A DNA stretch of 64,000 nt from Actinophytocola sp963825445 (GTDB lineage: Bacteria; Actinomycetota; Actinomycetes; Mycobacteriales; Pseudonocardiaceae). Each line of letters starts with the position of its first letter. The first letter of the stretch is position 1. Below are positions 1 to 10,462 of this stretch, one piece after another. The notes beneath the pieces are model-generated. The model ran no database searches. It worked only from the letters and a program-made list of their open reading frames with translations, and was not told the DNA's origin. Location: NCBI GenBank assembly GCA_963825445.1, contig CAWGTM010000020.1, forward strand, positions 1 through 64,000, written 5' to 3'. Made by a program: the position numbers and the translations under genes.

Positions 1-760
1 CGTCGGCGAGCCGAAGCGGCATCGAGACCCCGTCGAGCCCAAAGGCGTCAGCGCGGCGGTGGGCGCCGGTCGGCGGCCCGTCGCGGGATTCTTCACGCGC
101 AAGGGCGCCTTCCTCGTGCCGCTCTTCATCCTCCCTCCACAAGATCGGGGACACGCTCGGGCAAGCTGGTGCTGAGGCTTCTGCTCGACGACATGGGCTA
201 CAGCAATGACGAGATCGCGCTCTACGATGTCGGCGTCGGCTTCCTGGGCCTATCTGATCGGCATTTTCATCGGCGGTGTGGCCGACGCGCAGATCGGAAT
301 GAAGCGGTCGGTGCTGATCAGCCTGATCCTGATGGGTTGTCTCCAATGGGCGAGTTTCGCATTGCTGGCGATGGCGGGGCATACCAATCTGGGCCTCGCC
401 GTGATGCTATGCTGTTTCGAGAATATGGCGAGCGGCATCGGCGGGGTGGTCGTGGTCGCCTATTTCTCTGCGCCTGACGGACCTGCGCTTCACCGCTTCC
501 CAATATGCGGTGCTCATCGGCCGCGGCGAGCATCGTCGGCCGGTTCCTGACCGGCACCAGCGCCGGCGCCATCGTCGAAGCGATGTCGGGTTCGTGAACT
601 TCTATTGGCTGACCACCCTGGCGGCGTTGCCCGGCATCCTCCTCTTCTGGTGGATGATGCCGCGCGGGCCTGGTCGACTCCTCGATCGGCACCGCCGCAA
701 GGAGGGCGAAGGCGACGCCCGGGCCGAGATCTGCCTGCCGGGGAGCCGCCGATGCCTTTC
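1..760 (+). pseudogene. AmpG-like MFS permease fragment, foreign and frame-broken
   Basis: Pieces of one major facilitator permease can be read by switching among plus-strand frames: a segment around 206-470 with IGMKRSVLISLILMG and ENMASGIGGVVVVAYFSA, then FVNFYWLTTLAALPG near 590-650. The order and wording match AmpG-family muropeptide transporters of alphaproteobacteria, especially sphingomonads, and not an actinomycete gene. At least four single-base frame changes are needed within 700 bases. The 5' end lies outside the window. The fragment is read here as error-rich foreign sequence at a contig end, so it says nothing about this organism's own permeases. The family call is from recall and needs a search. 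Confidence 0.55.
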
Positions 761-779
761 ATCGCCCCTCCGTCCTGAT

Positions 780-1530
780 CCAGATCGTCTGCGCGGTGCA
801 TTGCGTGCGCGGCGGGCGCAACTCGATGTGGCTGATGGTGATCGTCTTCCTCTTCGATCCCCAGGGGCCTTGCTTATTTCTTCTTCGAGATCCTTCCTCG
901 ACCTCACCGGCCGGCGGGAGGTTCGCGCGGTCAAGGCGGGCGGCGGTGAAGGCGCTCGATCCCGAGCGCGAGGTGCGCGCTCGCCCGCGACGCTCTGGAG
1001 ACGGGCCGAGACCGCCGCCAACCACAGCCGCGCTCGCCGATGCGCTGGACGGCGCAGGGGCAGATGGGGACGAAGCGATCCGGCATTACGAGCAAGCGGA
1101 GAGCGAAGGCGCCGCGCGTGATCGACCGAAACGATCCGGATGAAGCTCGCCAAGACCTGCTTCGAGGCCGGGCAAATCCAAGAAGGCGCGTGAGCTTCTC
1201 GAATCGCTGCCTCCTCGGGCTCGCAGAGCGAGAACGACCGTGGAAACCTGCTACTCGGTACGCCTGCTCCAGGAGGATGGCGAGACGGCGCGGGCGCTGC
1301 GCCATCCTCACGCCGATGTCGGGGGAGCGGCTGCCGGGGGCCGAGGCGCAATGCCTGCAGGGGGAGCTCGCCGATATGGCCGAGGGGCGCCGCGCCGAGG
1401 CTTTGCCTTTGCTCGTCGAGGCCGAACGGCGGGCAAAGCCGCATGGACCGCCATGAGCGGGCGAAGGACGCCGACATGTACGACTGGGCCGCCCAGAGCC
1501 TGGCCGAGTTGCGCTCCGGGAGGCGGTCAA
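780..1530 (+). pseudogene. TPR-repeat protein fragment, foreign and frame-broken
   Basis: After one hydrophobic stretch near 830-900 (GGRNSMWLMVIVFL), an Ala/Glu-rich helical protein can be pieced together from several frames. It includes ALDPEREVRA, GDEAIRHYEQAESE, LLQEDGETARAL and ALPLLVEAERRAK. These are typical tetratricopeptide helices behind a short membrane anchor, as in small sphingomonad TPR proteins. Reading it requires repeated single-base frame shifts. It probably comes from the same foreign molecule as the permease fragment before it. No function can be assigned beyond TPR-type protein interaction. Confidence 0.45.
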
Positions 1531-1640
1531 TCCGGAAGCTGACCGTTCGCCTTCAGGACCTCGCCCGCGAGGTAAAGCGAGCCCTCGATGATCAGCACGA
1601 CCGCGCGCGGATTGCGGATTCGGCGCACGGTTTCGTCCAC
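1530..1640. other. Probable chimeric junction between foreign and actinomycete DNA
   Basis: Left of here the reading frames resemble alphaproteobacterial proteins and break every 100-200 bases. Right of here a ThuA-like domain starts in mid-domain (FVHDSIPAGKQAITELG) with actinomycete codon use. No gene begins at the boundary and there is no insertion sequence or integrase, so a natural transfer boundary is less likely than an assembly join. The exact join is not visible; it lies somewhere in this stretch. Confidence 0.5.
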
Positions 1641-4600
1641 GACTCGATCCCCGCGGGAAAGCAGGCCATCACCGAACTCGGCGAGGAGCACGGCTTCGAC
1701 GTCACGATCACCGACGACGCCGCCGTGTTCACCGACCAGGGCCTTGAGCCGTTCGACGCCGTGGTCTTCAACAACACGAACAGCCGCGACGGCGCCGTCC
1801 TCGACGCGAACCAGCGCGCCGCGTTCGAGCGCTACATCCAGGCGGGCGGCGGCTACACGGGCATCCACTCGGCGAGCGGCACCGAGTACGACTGGCCCTG
1901 GTACGGCGACCTCATAGCGCCTCTTCAAGTCCCACCCGGCCGTCCAGCCCGTCGGCATCCAGGTCGACGACCAGGCACATCCCTCGACGAGAGGCCTGCC
2001 GCAGCTGTGGCAGCGCACCGAGGAGCCCTACGACTTCCGGGCCAACCCGCGTGGCAACGTCCACGTGCTGGCGAGCCTCGACACCCGCAGCTACACCGGT
2101 CACACCATGGGCGCGGACCACCCGATCTCCTGGTGCCAGGACTTCGACGGCGGCCGCTCCTGGTACACCGGCCTCGGCCACGACCCGGCGGCCTACGCCG
2201 AACCCCTGTTCCGCGGCCACATCCTGGGCGGCATCGAGTGGGCGGCCGGCGCGGCGGCCGGCGACTGCGGTCCACGGAGAACGACCGCTGGCAGAAGGAG
2301 ATCCTGGAGCCCGACACCGACGACCCGCTGGTCATGGAGATCGACGACCGCGGCCGGGTGTTCTACATCCAGCGCGGCGGCGCGCTGAAGGTGTACGACC
2401 CGCAGGTCGGCTACAGCCACGAGGCCGGTCAGTTCGACACGGTCATGACGCTGTCCACCGGCATGCACGGCATGGTCCTCGACCCGAACTTCGACCAGAA
2501 CGGCTTCATCTACGCCTTCTACTCGGCGCGAGGCGAAGACGTGAGCCGGGTGACCAGGGTCCGGTTCGACGAGGCCACGAACACCCTCGACATGGCGAGC
2601 GAGGTCCAGCTGTTCGAGTTCTTCTCGCAGCGCCAGATCAACGGCCACGAGGGCGGCGGCATGGCGTTCGACAGCGCCGGCAACCTCTACGTCGCCACGG
2701 GCGACAACGCCGAACCCTGCTGCGACGGCTACGCCCCGATCGACGAGCGGCCCGGACGGGTCATCCAGGACGCCCAGGCCACCTCGGCCAACACGAACGA
2801 CATGCGCGGCAAGATCCTGCGGATCCACCCGGAGGACGACGGCACCTACACGATCCCCGAGGGCAACCTGTTCCCGCCGGGCACCGCGAAGACGCTGCCC
2901 GAGATCTACGTGATGGGCCTGCGCAACCCCTACCGGATCCACATCGACCCGGAGACCGACTGGCTGTACTGGGGTGAGGTCGGCCCCGACGCGCGGGAGG
3001 ACAACCCGGCGCGCGGCCCGAAGGGCCACGACGAGTTCAACCTGGCGAAGCAGGCCGGCAACTTCGGCTGGCCGCTGTGCATCGCCGACAACAAGCCGTA
3101 TGTGGAGTCTCGACTTCGCCACCGGTCAGTCGGCCGCACCGTACGACTGTGCCGGCGGCCCCACGAACAACTCGCCGAACAACACGGGTCTCACCCAACT
3201 CCCGCCGGTGCGGCCGGCGCGGATCGGCTACCCGTACGACGCGTCGCCCGAGTGGCCCGAACTGGGCACCGGCGGCCGGCTCGCCATCGGCGGTCCCCGC
3301 TACCACTACGACGCCGACCTCGACTCCGAGGTGAAGCTGCCGGAGTACTTCGACGGCACCGACTTCATCGCCGACTGGACCCGCAACGCGATCTACGAGG
3401 TGAAGGCCGACGAGGCCGGAAAGCCGTTGTCGCTCAACAGGTTCCTGCCCCAGCTGCCGCTGCTTCGGCCGATGGACATGGAAGTGGGCCCCGACGGTTC
3501 GCTCTACCTCATCGAGTGGGGCTCCAACTACGGCGGCTCCGGGCGCGGCGATCCCAACTGGGACTCGGCCATCGTGAAGCTGAACTACCTGCGGCCGGGC
3601 GAACGCGCGCCGATCGTCGAGGCCTCGGCGACACCGACGTCCGGGCAGGCACCCTGGAGGTCCGGTTCACGGGCGACCGGTCGGACGATCCCGATGAAGG
3701 CCAGGAACTGAGCTATGCCTGGGACTTCGACGGTGACGGCATCACCGACGCCACGGACGGCAACCCGAGCCATACGTACACAGAGGACGGTTCCTTCGAG
3801 GCCACGCTCACGGTCGAGGACCCGACCGGCCGCTCGGCCACCACGGAAATCCCGATCACCGTGGGGAACACGGCACCGACCGTCGAGCTGACCAAGCCGC
3901 TGAACGGTCAGATCTTCGACTGGGGCGCGCCGATCGACTACGCGGCAACGGTCACCGACCCGGAGGACGGCACCGTCGACTGTGGACAGGTGACGCACCA
4001 CCGGCGGACTCGGACACAACCGTCAGGTCCACGTGCTCGAGGAGGTCCAGGGCTGCGAGGGAAGGATCACCCCGGGCACCGACGGAACCCACACCCAGGC
4101 CGACGATCTGACCTACGTGATCGAGACGAGCTACACCGACGAGGGCGGGCTCACCGACCGCCAGTCGGCCACGCTTCAGCCGCGCCGCAAGGAGGCCGAG
4201 CACCACGACGGCACCTCGGGCACCCGCAACGTCCTGAACTCCAGCGGTCCGAGCCTCGGCCTGGTCGGCGGGATCTCCACCAACGACTGGGTGAAGGTCG
4301 AGCCGGTCAACCTGGCCGGCGTGCCGACCATGAGTTTCCGGGTGGCGAGCGCGGCGAACGGCGGCACCCTCGAAATCCGCCAGGACGCGCCGGACGGGCC
4401 ACTGCTCGGCAGCGTGGCCGTGCCGGTCACCGGCGGCGGGCAGAACTGGACCGAGGTCACGGCCGCGGTCACCGACCCGGGCGGCGCCCACGCACTGTTC
4501 CTCGTGGCGAAGAACCCGGGCGTCACGGGCGACCTGTTCAACCTCGACTGGGTGGAGTTCGGCGCACCCGTGTCGATCGCCAACCTGTCCCTGCCGGCGC

Positions 4601-5355
4601 CGATCAACGCTGGCGACCGAGCACATGCGACGGTCGACCTGATCAACCAGTCGAACAGGACGGTGCGGGCCACGGTCGGGCTGACCGTGCCGGCCGGGTG
4701 GACCATGCGCACGGTGGACGTGGTGGTCGAACCCGGTCGCACCACGGCCGTGCGGATTCCGTTCACCTCACCCGAACCGGGTGCGGTGACCGGGCCGCTG
4801 ATCGAGGGCCGGCTCACGGCGTACGCGAACACCCGGCAGGGTGCCCGGATCTCGGGAACCCCGGCCGCGACCACGTACCTGATGCCGTCCACGCAACGGA
4901 CGGTGTTCGCACTCGACGCCGGGTCGCCCACCAGTCCGTTGCAGTCCAGGTACCAGCGGCTCGACCCGACCGTGCGGTACTCGGAGGAGACGGGGTTCGG
5001 CTGGGTGAACACGACCGGGCTGGAGTTCCGGGACCGTGGCGCACCCGACGGCCTGCGCGGCGACATGGTCACCTCGCAGGGGCCGGCGACACTGCGCTTG
5101 CGGATTCCCGCGGGATCCCACACTGTCTCGTTGTTGCGTGGTGACGCACAGTTCGCCGCGCAGCCAGTCGTGGTCACCGTCGACGGCCAGCGCGTCGTCA
5201 ACGGTGGCGTACAGCTCGCCACCAACCGGTGGGGCTGGGATCAGTTCACTGTGGACGGTGGAGCGAGTGGTCGCACGGTTGATGTCACGTTCAGCATCGA
5301 CATCGCCCAGTACTGGCGAGTCAACGCGATCATGGTGGAAAAGGTGGCGACGTAG
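1640..5355 (+). pseudogene. Secreted ThuA-like / sugar dehydrogenase / PKD multidomain protein, five frame breaks
   Basis: A single protein of about 1,230 residues is readable if the frame is changed near 1915, 2275, 3107, 3650 and 3995. The domain order is: ThuA-like glutamine-amidotransferase fold (1640-2280, ending AEPLFRGHILGGIEWAAGA); glucose/sorbosone dehydrogenase beta-propeller (2290-3600, with NGHEGGGMAFDSAGNLYVAT and GLRNPYRIHIDPETD); PKD domain (3650-3870, YAWDFDGDGITDAT); carbohydrate-binding-like module (4200-4560, ending NLDWVEFG); NEW3-type domain (4580-4860); and a malectin-like C-terminus (4900-5355). Such secreted proteins oxidise or bind sugars outside the cell. The N-terminus and signal peptide are missing at the chimeric join. 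It stops directly before the ABC permease start, so it could head the catabolic operon. The breaks are all small indels without nonsense codons, so sequencing error is a real alternative to decay. Confidence 0.75.
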
Positions 5356-6235
5356 GTGTCAAGCATGATGACGACCGACCCGAAGGCGGGTGCCGCGCCG
5401 GACTCCGGCCCGGCGCCCGACCGAGGGCCCCGGCTGGACCTGGGTGGTCGGCTGCTGAAGCTGCTCGACGCGGTGTGGCGGCCGGCGATCCTGCTGGCCA
5501 TCCTGTTCTTCGGCTGGTGGCTGGTCACCGCCAACGAATGGGTGGCGAACTACCTGGTGCCCACGCCGGGACAGGTGTGGGACTTACACCGTCGACAACT
5601 GGTCGTCGCTGATGTACCACTCGTACGTCACGCTGTACGAGACGGTGGTCGGCTTCCTGATCGCGAGCGTGCTCGGCCTCGCGACGGCCGTGCTGATCGT
5701 GTATTCGCGGACGATGGAGAAGACGCTCTACCCGATCGTCCTGTTCGCACAGGTGATCCCGAAGATCGCCATCGGCCCGCTGATCGTGGTGTGGTTCGGC
5801 AACGACCTCGCCCCGAAGATCATCCTCGCGGTGCTGATCGCGTTCTTCCCGGTGGTCGTGTCCGGCGTGGCCGGGTTGCGCGCCATCGACCCGGAGTTGC
5901 TGGAGCTGTCGGACACCATGGGTGCCAGCAGGTGGCAGACGTTCCGCAAGATCCGGTTCCCCAACGCGTTGCCGCACATCATGGCCGGCGAGAAGGTGGC
6001 GGTGACGCTGGCCGTGGTCGGTGCGGTGGTCGGCGAGTTCGTCGGCGCCAGCGAGGGCCTCGGCTACCAGTTGCAGATCGCCAACGGCAACCTGGATTCG
6101 CCGCAGCTGTTCTCCGTGCTGTTCCTCCTGTCGTTCATCGGCATCCTGCTGTTCGTGGTCGTCGAGGTGCTGGAGGCGCTGCTGATCCCGTGGCACGCCA
6201 GCCGTCGCTCGGCCACCCCACTGACGACCTCCTGA
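5356..6235 (+). pseudogene. ABC importer permease (SsuC/NMT1-type), one frame break
   Basis: Inner-membrane permease of a substrate importer. The N-terminal part starts at GTG 5356 immediately after the preceding stop and reads through a first membrane helix (PAILLAILFFGWWLVT) to GQVWD near 5580. The rest, from YHSYVTLYETVVGF to the stop at 6235, lies in another frame. Removing one T near 5584 (gacttacacc) restores one protein of about 292 residues. It has the EAA-type cytoplasmic loop (about 5880-5980, MGASRWQTFRKIRFPNALP) that docks on the ATPase. The family serves sulfonates, nitrate, thiamine pyrimidine precursors and similar small molecules; the substrate here cannot be read from sequence. 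The solute-binding protein and ATPase follow directly. Confidence 0.85.
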
Positions 6236-6247
6236 AAGGGCTTACCA

Positions 6248-7270
6248 ATGACTGCTAAGCGGGTTCTCATCGGTCTCGCGGCCACCACGCTGGCGCTCGC
6301 CGCGTGTGCGCCGAACAGGGACGACAACAACAACGCGGGCGAGGCACCGGCGGACGCCGAGCAGGTGACGCTCACCCTCAACTGGGTGCCCTACGGCGAG
6401 CACGCCCCGTTCTACTACGGCCTCCAGGAGGGCTTCTACGCCGACGAGGGCATCGACCTGGAGATCAAGCCGGGCAACGGTTCCGGCACCACCATCCAGG
6501 CCGTTGCCCAGGGGCAGACGGACTTCGGCTGGGCCGACACGCCGCCGCTGCTCAAGGGGATCAGCTCGGGCATGCCCGTGAAGAGCGCCGGGGTGTTCCT
6601 GCAGAAGGGCCCGGCGTCCATCGAGTTCCTGTCCGACCAGAACATCAAGTCCATTCAGGACCTGAAGGGCAAGACGGTCGGCGGCACTCCCGGTGACGCC
6701 ATGTACGCCACGTTCCCCGCGCTGCTCAAGGCGAACGGGATGGCGGAGACCGACGTCCAGGTGGTGAACATGGACGCGGCCAACAAGATCGCGCAGCTGG
6801 CCGAGGGTCAGGTCGACGCGATCATGGGCTTCTTCCACGACCAGGGCCCGACCATCGAGGCGCGGACCGGCAAGACGGTCGACCACCTGCTGTTCGCCGA
6901 CTCGGGCCTGAACATGCTGGGCACGGGCATCGTGGCGAACGACGAGATGCTCTCGAACAACCCGGAGCTGGTGGCGAAGTTCGTGCGGGCCACGCAGAAG
7001 TCGTGGGCCGAGTCGGTCAAGGACGTCGCCGGCGCGGCCAAGGCCATGATGGACCTGGCGGAGAACGAGCCGCCGGAGGAGGTCCTGGTCCAGCAGCTCG
7101 AGCTGGCGGAACCGCTGCTGCAGCTGGACACCGCGGGCCAGCCGGGCGTGAACACCGAGGAGCAGTGGCAGGGGACGATCGACCTGATGTCCCAGTACGC
7201 GGCACTCGAGGACGCCGGCGACCCGGCCGCCTACTGGGACGGCTCACACGCAAGCGGCGAGGGCTCATGA
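6248..7270 (+). CDS. ABC transporter substrate-binding lipoprotein, NMT1/THI5-like
   Basis: Extracytoplasmic binding protein of 340 residues for the adjacent importer. The signal peptide ends in a lipobox (ALAAC, Cys at about residue 20), so it should be a membrane-anchored lipoprotein. The mature part has the NMT1/SsuA fold signature: LTLNWVPYGEHAPFYYGLQE at the start, then GIDLEIKPGNGSGTTIQAVA and GMPVKSAGVFLQ. GAAAGGG upstream of ATG 6248 fits a ribosome site. The stop overlaps the ATPase start (ATGA). This family often binds pyrimidines, riboflavin, aromatics or sulfonates, which is unusual beside sugar-type enzymes. No TPP-type leader was seen. Confidence 0.88.
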   Translation: MTAKRVLIGLAATTLALAACAPNRDDNNNAGEAPADAEQVTLTLNWVPYGEHAPFYYGLQEGFYADEGIDLEIKPGNGSGTTIQAVAQGQTDFGWADTPPLLKGISSGMPVKSAGVFLQKGPASIEFLSDQNIKSIQDLKGKTVGGTPGDAMYATFPALLKANGMAETDVQVVNMDAANKIAQLAEGQVDAIMGFFHDQGPTIEARTGKTVDHLLFADSGLNMLGTGIVANDEMLSNNPELVAKFVRATQKSWAESVKDVAGAAKAMMDLAENEPPEEVLVQQLELAEPLLQLDTAGQPGVNTEEQWQGTIDLMSQYAALEDAGDPAAYWDGSHASGEGS

Positions 7271-8049
7271 CTGTCCTTACGGGAACAGCCGTCGACGTTC
7301 AGAACCTGAGCGTCCGGTTCCAGTCCAAAAGGTCCACCACCCTGGCGCTCGACGACGTCACCATGAGCGTGGAGGCCGGCGAGTTCATCTCCATCGTCGG
7401 CCCCTCCGGGTGCGGTAAGTCCACTTTGCTCAAAGTGGTCGCCGGACTCGTGAAGCCGTCGTCCGGCTCGGCCAGCCTGTTCGGCAACGCGATCACCAAG
7501 CCGCAGCAGAACATCGGGTTCGCGTTCCAGCGGGCCGCGCTGCTCGAATGGCGCGGGGTACGCAAGAACATCCTGCTGCAGGCCGAGATGCGGGGCATGG
7601 ACCGCGCGAAGGCCGGGCGTCGGGCCGACGAGCTGATCGAGCTGACCGGCCTCAAAGGATTCGAGCGGTCGCTGCCGCACGAGCTGTCCGGGGGCATGCA
7701 GCAGCGGGTGGCGTTGTGCCGCGCGCTGCTGCACGAACCACCCGTGCTGTTGATGGACGAACCGTTCGGGGCGCTCGACGCCCTCACACGGGAACAGCTC
7801 AACGCCGAGCTGAACCGGATCTGGCAGGAGACCGGTACCACCATCCTCCTGGTGACCCACTCGATCGCCGAGGCGGTCTTCCTGGGCACCCGGGTGGAGG
7901 TGATGAGCCCGCGCCCTGGCCGGCTGATGCGGACCCTCGAGGTGGATCTGCCCCGCGCCAGGGACTACGCGCAGGTGATGACCCACCCGAACTTCGGGTC
8001 ACTCACCCGCGAGATCCGCCAGTTGCTCGGCTCACACGAGAGCCACTGA
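7267..8049 (+). CDS. ABC transporter ATP-binding protein, SsuB/NitT-Tau type
   Basis: Cytoplasmic ATPase of 260 residues for the importer encoded just upstream. It has Walker A GPSGCGKST (about residues 43-51), a Q-loop FAFQRAALLEW, the signature LSGGMQQRVALCRALL, Walker B VLLMDEPFGALD and the switch His in LLVTHSIAEAVFLG. The EAVFL sequence after the His-switch is characteristic of nitrate/sulfonate/taurine-type ATPases. The ATG at 7267 overlaps the binding-protein stop by four bases, so translation is probably coupled. Confidence 0.92.
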   Translation: MTVLTGTAVDVQNLSVRFQSKRSTTLALDDVTMSVEAGEFISIVGPSGCGKSTLLKVVAGLVKPSSGSASLFGNAITKPQQNIGFAFQRAALLEWRGVRKNILLQAEMRGMDRAKAGRRADELIELTGLKGFERSLPHELSGGMQQRVALCRALLHEPPVLLMDEPFGALDALTREQLNAELNRIWQETGTTILLVTHSIAEAVFLGTRVEVMSPRPGRLMRTLEVDLPRARDYAQVMTHPNFGSLTREIRQLLGSHESH

Positions 8050-8064
8050 GGTAAAGGGAAAAGT

Positions 8065-9330
8065 ATGCATGAGCCAGGTGGCAATCAACCGCACCTAAGG
8101 GGAACGGGAAGCAAGCCAGCCACTCGCGCGCCAGGGGCTCATGAAACCAGCCCAACGCAACCACGCGGGAAAAATCCGGGGAGGCGGGTGGGTATCGTGT
8201 TGAACGGTGTCACCGGGCGCATGGGCTACCGCCAGCACCTGGTGCGGTCGCTGCTCGCCATCCGGGAGGACGGCGGCCTGCCGTTGCGCGACGGCACCGT
8301 GCTCTGGCCGGAGCCGGTGCTCGTCGGCCGCAACGAGCGCAAGCTCGCGGAGATCGCCGAGCGACACGGGTTGACCGACTGGACCACCGACCTGCACGAG
8401 GCGCTGGCCCGCCCCGACGTGGAGATCTACTTCGACGCGCTCACCACACAACGGCGCGAGAAGGCGATCGCCACGGCCATCGAGGCGGGCAAGCACATCT
8501 ACACGGAGAAGCCCCTCGCAATGGACCTGGACGGGGCGCTGCAACTGTCCCGTCTGGCCACGGCGGCCGGTGTCCGCAACGGGGTCGTCGCGGACAAGAT
8601 CTTCCTGCCGGGTCTGCGCAAGCTGAAGCGGTTGGTGGACGGCGGTTTCTTCGGCCGCGTGCTGTCGGTCCGGTGCGAGTTCGGGTACTGGGTCTTCGAG
8701 GGCGACTGGCAGCGCGCGCAGCGGCCGTCGTGGAACTACCGCAAGCAGGACGGCGGCGGCGTGGTGCTGGACATGTTCCCGCACTGGCACTACGTCCTCG
8801 AGCACCTGTTCGGCCCGGTACGTTCGGTGCAGGCCACGATCGCCACGCACATCCCGGAGCGGTGGGACGAGAACGACGAGCGCTACGCCGCCACGGCCGA
8901 CGACGCGGCGTATGCGATCTTCGAACTGGACAACGGGTTGATCGCCCAGTTCAACTCGTCGTGGTGCGTGCGGGTGGCCCGCGACGAACTCGTGGAGTTC
9001 CAGGTGGACGGTACACATGGGAGCGCCGTCGCCGGTCTGCGGAACTGCCGCGCCCAGTCGCGGGAGGCCACGCCCATGCCCGTGTGGGACCCGGACCTGC
9101 CGCCGAACGTGAACGCGCGCGGCGACTGGTCGCAGGTGCCGGACAACGAGGTGTTCGACAACGGGTTCCGCGTCCAGTGGGAGCAGTTCCTGCGCCACGT
9201 GGTCGAGGGCGCGGACTTCCCGTGGGACTTCGCGGCGGCCGCGCGGGGCGTTCAGTTGGCGGAGCTGGGGATGCAGGCCGCCACCGAGGGCCGACGCATC
9301 TCGATCCCGGAGTTGGCCGATGGGTCCTGA
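8065..9330 (+). CDS. Gfo/Idh/MocA family NAD(P)-dependent oxidoreductase
   Basis: Predicted sugar or cyclitol dehydrogenase of up to 421 residues. The Rossmann start is unusual (GIVLNGVTGRMGYRQHL), followed by the family EKP motif in GKHIYTEKPLAMD and the C-terminal substrate domain with GGVVLDMFPHWHYVLEHLFG. ATG 8065 has AAGGGA six bases upstream, but the first 41 residues are Pro/Gly/Arg-rich and look unlike a fold; GTG 8188, right at the Rossmann strand, is an alternative start. The 3' end overlaps the DUF993 gene by 11 bases. With that gene and the TIM-barrel isomerase it forms a three-gene set seen repeatedly in actinomycetes. The substrate is unknown. Confidence 0.88.
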   Translation: MHEPGGNQPHLRGTGSKPATRAPGAHETSPTQPRGKNPGRRVGIVLNGVTGRMGYRQHLVRSLLAIREDGGLPLRDGTVLWPEPVLVGRNERKLAEIAERHGLTDWTTDLHEALARPDVEIYFDALTTQRREKAIATAIEAGKHIYTEKPLAMDLDGALQLSRLATAAGVRNGVVADKIFLPGLRKLKRLVDGGFFGRVLSVRCEFGYWVFEGDWQRAQRPSWNYRKQDGGGVVLDMFPHWHYVLEHLFGPVRSVQATIATHIPERWDENDERYAATADDAAYAIFELDNGLIAQFNSSWCVRVARDELVEFQVDGTHGSAVAGLRNCRAQSREATPMPVWDPDLPPNVNARGDWSQVPDNEVFDNGFRVQWEQFLRHVVEGADFPWDFAAAARGVQLAELGMQAATEGRRISIPELADGS

Positions 9331-10462
9331 AGTCAAGCTGCCCGGTGGGCAGCTGATCCGGCTGCGTGGCGGGGCGTCCTTCGAGACGATCACCGACCCG
9401 CCACGCAGTCGGATCGCCTACGCCGCGGCACATGTGGTGGCCTCGCCGCTGGCCGAGAACATCCCGGGCGCTCCCGCCGTGGTGGACTGGGACGCGACTT
9501 TGGCGTTCCGTCACCACCTGTGGCGACTCGGGCTCGGCGTGGCCGAGGCCATGGACACCGCGCAGCGCGGCATGGGTCTCGACTACCCGGCCGTGCGTGA
9601 GCTGATCCGGCGCAGCGCGGCCGAAGCGGGCGGCCGGATCGTGGCGGGCGTGGCGACCGACCAGCTCCCACCGGGCCCGGCGACGCTGACGCAGATCCGT
9701 TCTGCCTACGCCGAACAGCTGGCCGACGTCCTCGAAGCGGGCGCGGTGCCGGTGCTGATGTGCAGCCGACACCTGGCCGCGGCGGCGACAAGCGCCGAGG
9801 ACTACCTGTCGGTGTACTCGTCGTTGCTGTCCGATGTGGACTCCCCGGTCCTGCTGCACTGGCTGGGTGACATGTTCGACCCGGCTCTGGCGGGCTACTG
9901 GGGCTCCTCGAACCCCGCTGACGCAGCCGAAACCGTGCTCGCGTTGCTGAAGGACCACGCGTCGGTGGTGGACGGCATGAAGATGTCGTTGCTGGACGCC
10001 GACTTCGAGGTGTCGGTTCGCCGCCGCCTGCCCGATGGCGTCCGGATGTACACGGGCGACGACTTCAACTACCCGTCGCTCATCGAGGGCGACGACCAGG
10101 GCTACTCGGACGCGCTGCTCGGCGCGTTCGCGGCCATCGCCCCCGCCGTCGGCCCGGCGCTGCGCGCGCTGGACGCCGGCGACAAGGCGGGCTTCCGCGC
10201 GATCCTCGACCCGACCGTCCCGCTGGCCAGGCACCTGTTCGCCGCGCCCACCCAGTTCTACAAGACGGGCATCGTGTTCCTGGCGTGGCTTTCCGGCCAC
10301 CAGGACCACTTCACCATGGTCGGCGGCCTGCAGTCCGGCCGCTCACCCGTACACCTGGCCCGCCTGCTGGTCCTGGCCGACGAGGCCGGCCTGCTCCCGG
10401 ACGCCGACCTGGCCGCCGCGCGGGCCCGCGCCTACTTCACGGTGGCGGGAGTCGCCCAGTGA
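9320..10462 (+). CDS. DUF993 / dihydrodipicolinate-synthase-like aldolase family protein
   Basis: A 380-residue protein of the DUF993 family, annotated in other genomes as dihydrodipicolinate synthase family. An aldolase or lyase role on a keto-sugar is the usual expectation, but none is established as far as I know. Recognisable stretches are ENIPGAPAVVDWDATLAFRH, the barrel segment SPVLLHWLGDMFDP, and VVDGMKMSLLD, whose Lys could be a Schiff-base candidate (inference). It starts inside the dehydrogenase gene and ends in a GTGA overlap with the isomerase, so all three are translationally coupled. Confidence 0.82.
   Translation: MGPEVKLPGGQLIRLRGGASFETITDPPRSRIAYAAAHVVASPLAENIPGAPAVVDWDATLAFRHHLWRLGLGVAEAMDTAQRGMGLDYPAVRELIRRSAAEAGGRIVAGVATDQLPPGPATLTQIRSAYAEQLADVLEAGAVPVLMCSRHLAAAATSAEDYLSVYSSLLSDVDSPVLLHWLGDMFDPALAGYWGSSNPADAAETVLALLKDHASVVDGMKMSLLDADFEVSVRRRLPDGVRMYTGDDFNYPSLIEGDDQGYSDALLGAFAAIAPAVGPALRALDAGDKAGFRAILDPTVPLARHLFAAPTQFYKTGIVFLAWLSGHQDHFTMVGGLQSGRSPVHLARLLVLADEAGLLPDADLAAARARAYFTVAGVAQ

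Noticed and set aside
6236..8064. Thiamine (HMP) transporter assignment
   Set aside because: The family fits, but no TPP-like leader and no thiamine gene is nearby, so the substrate is left open.
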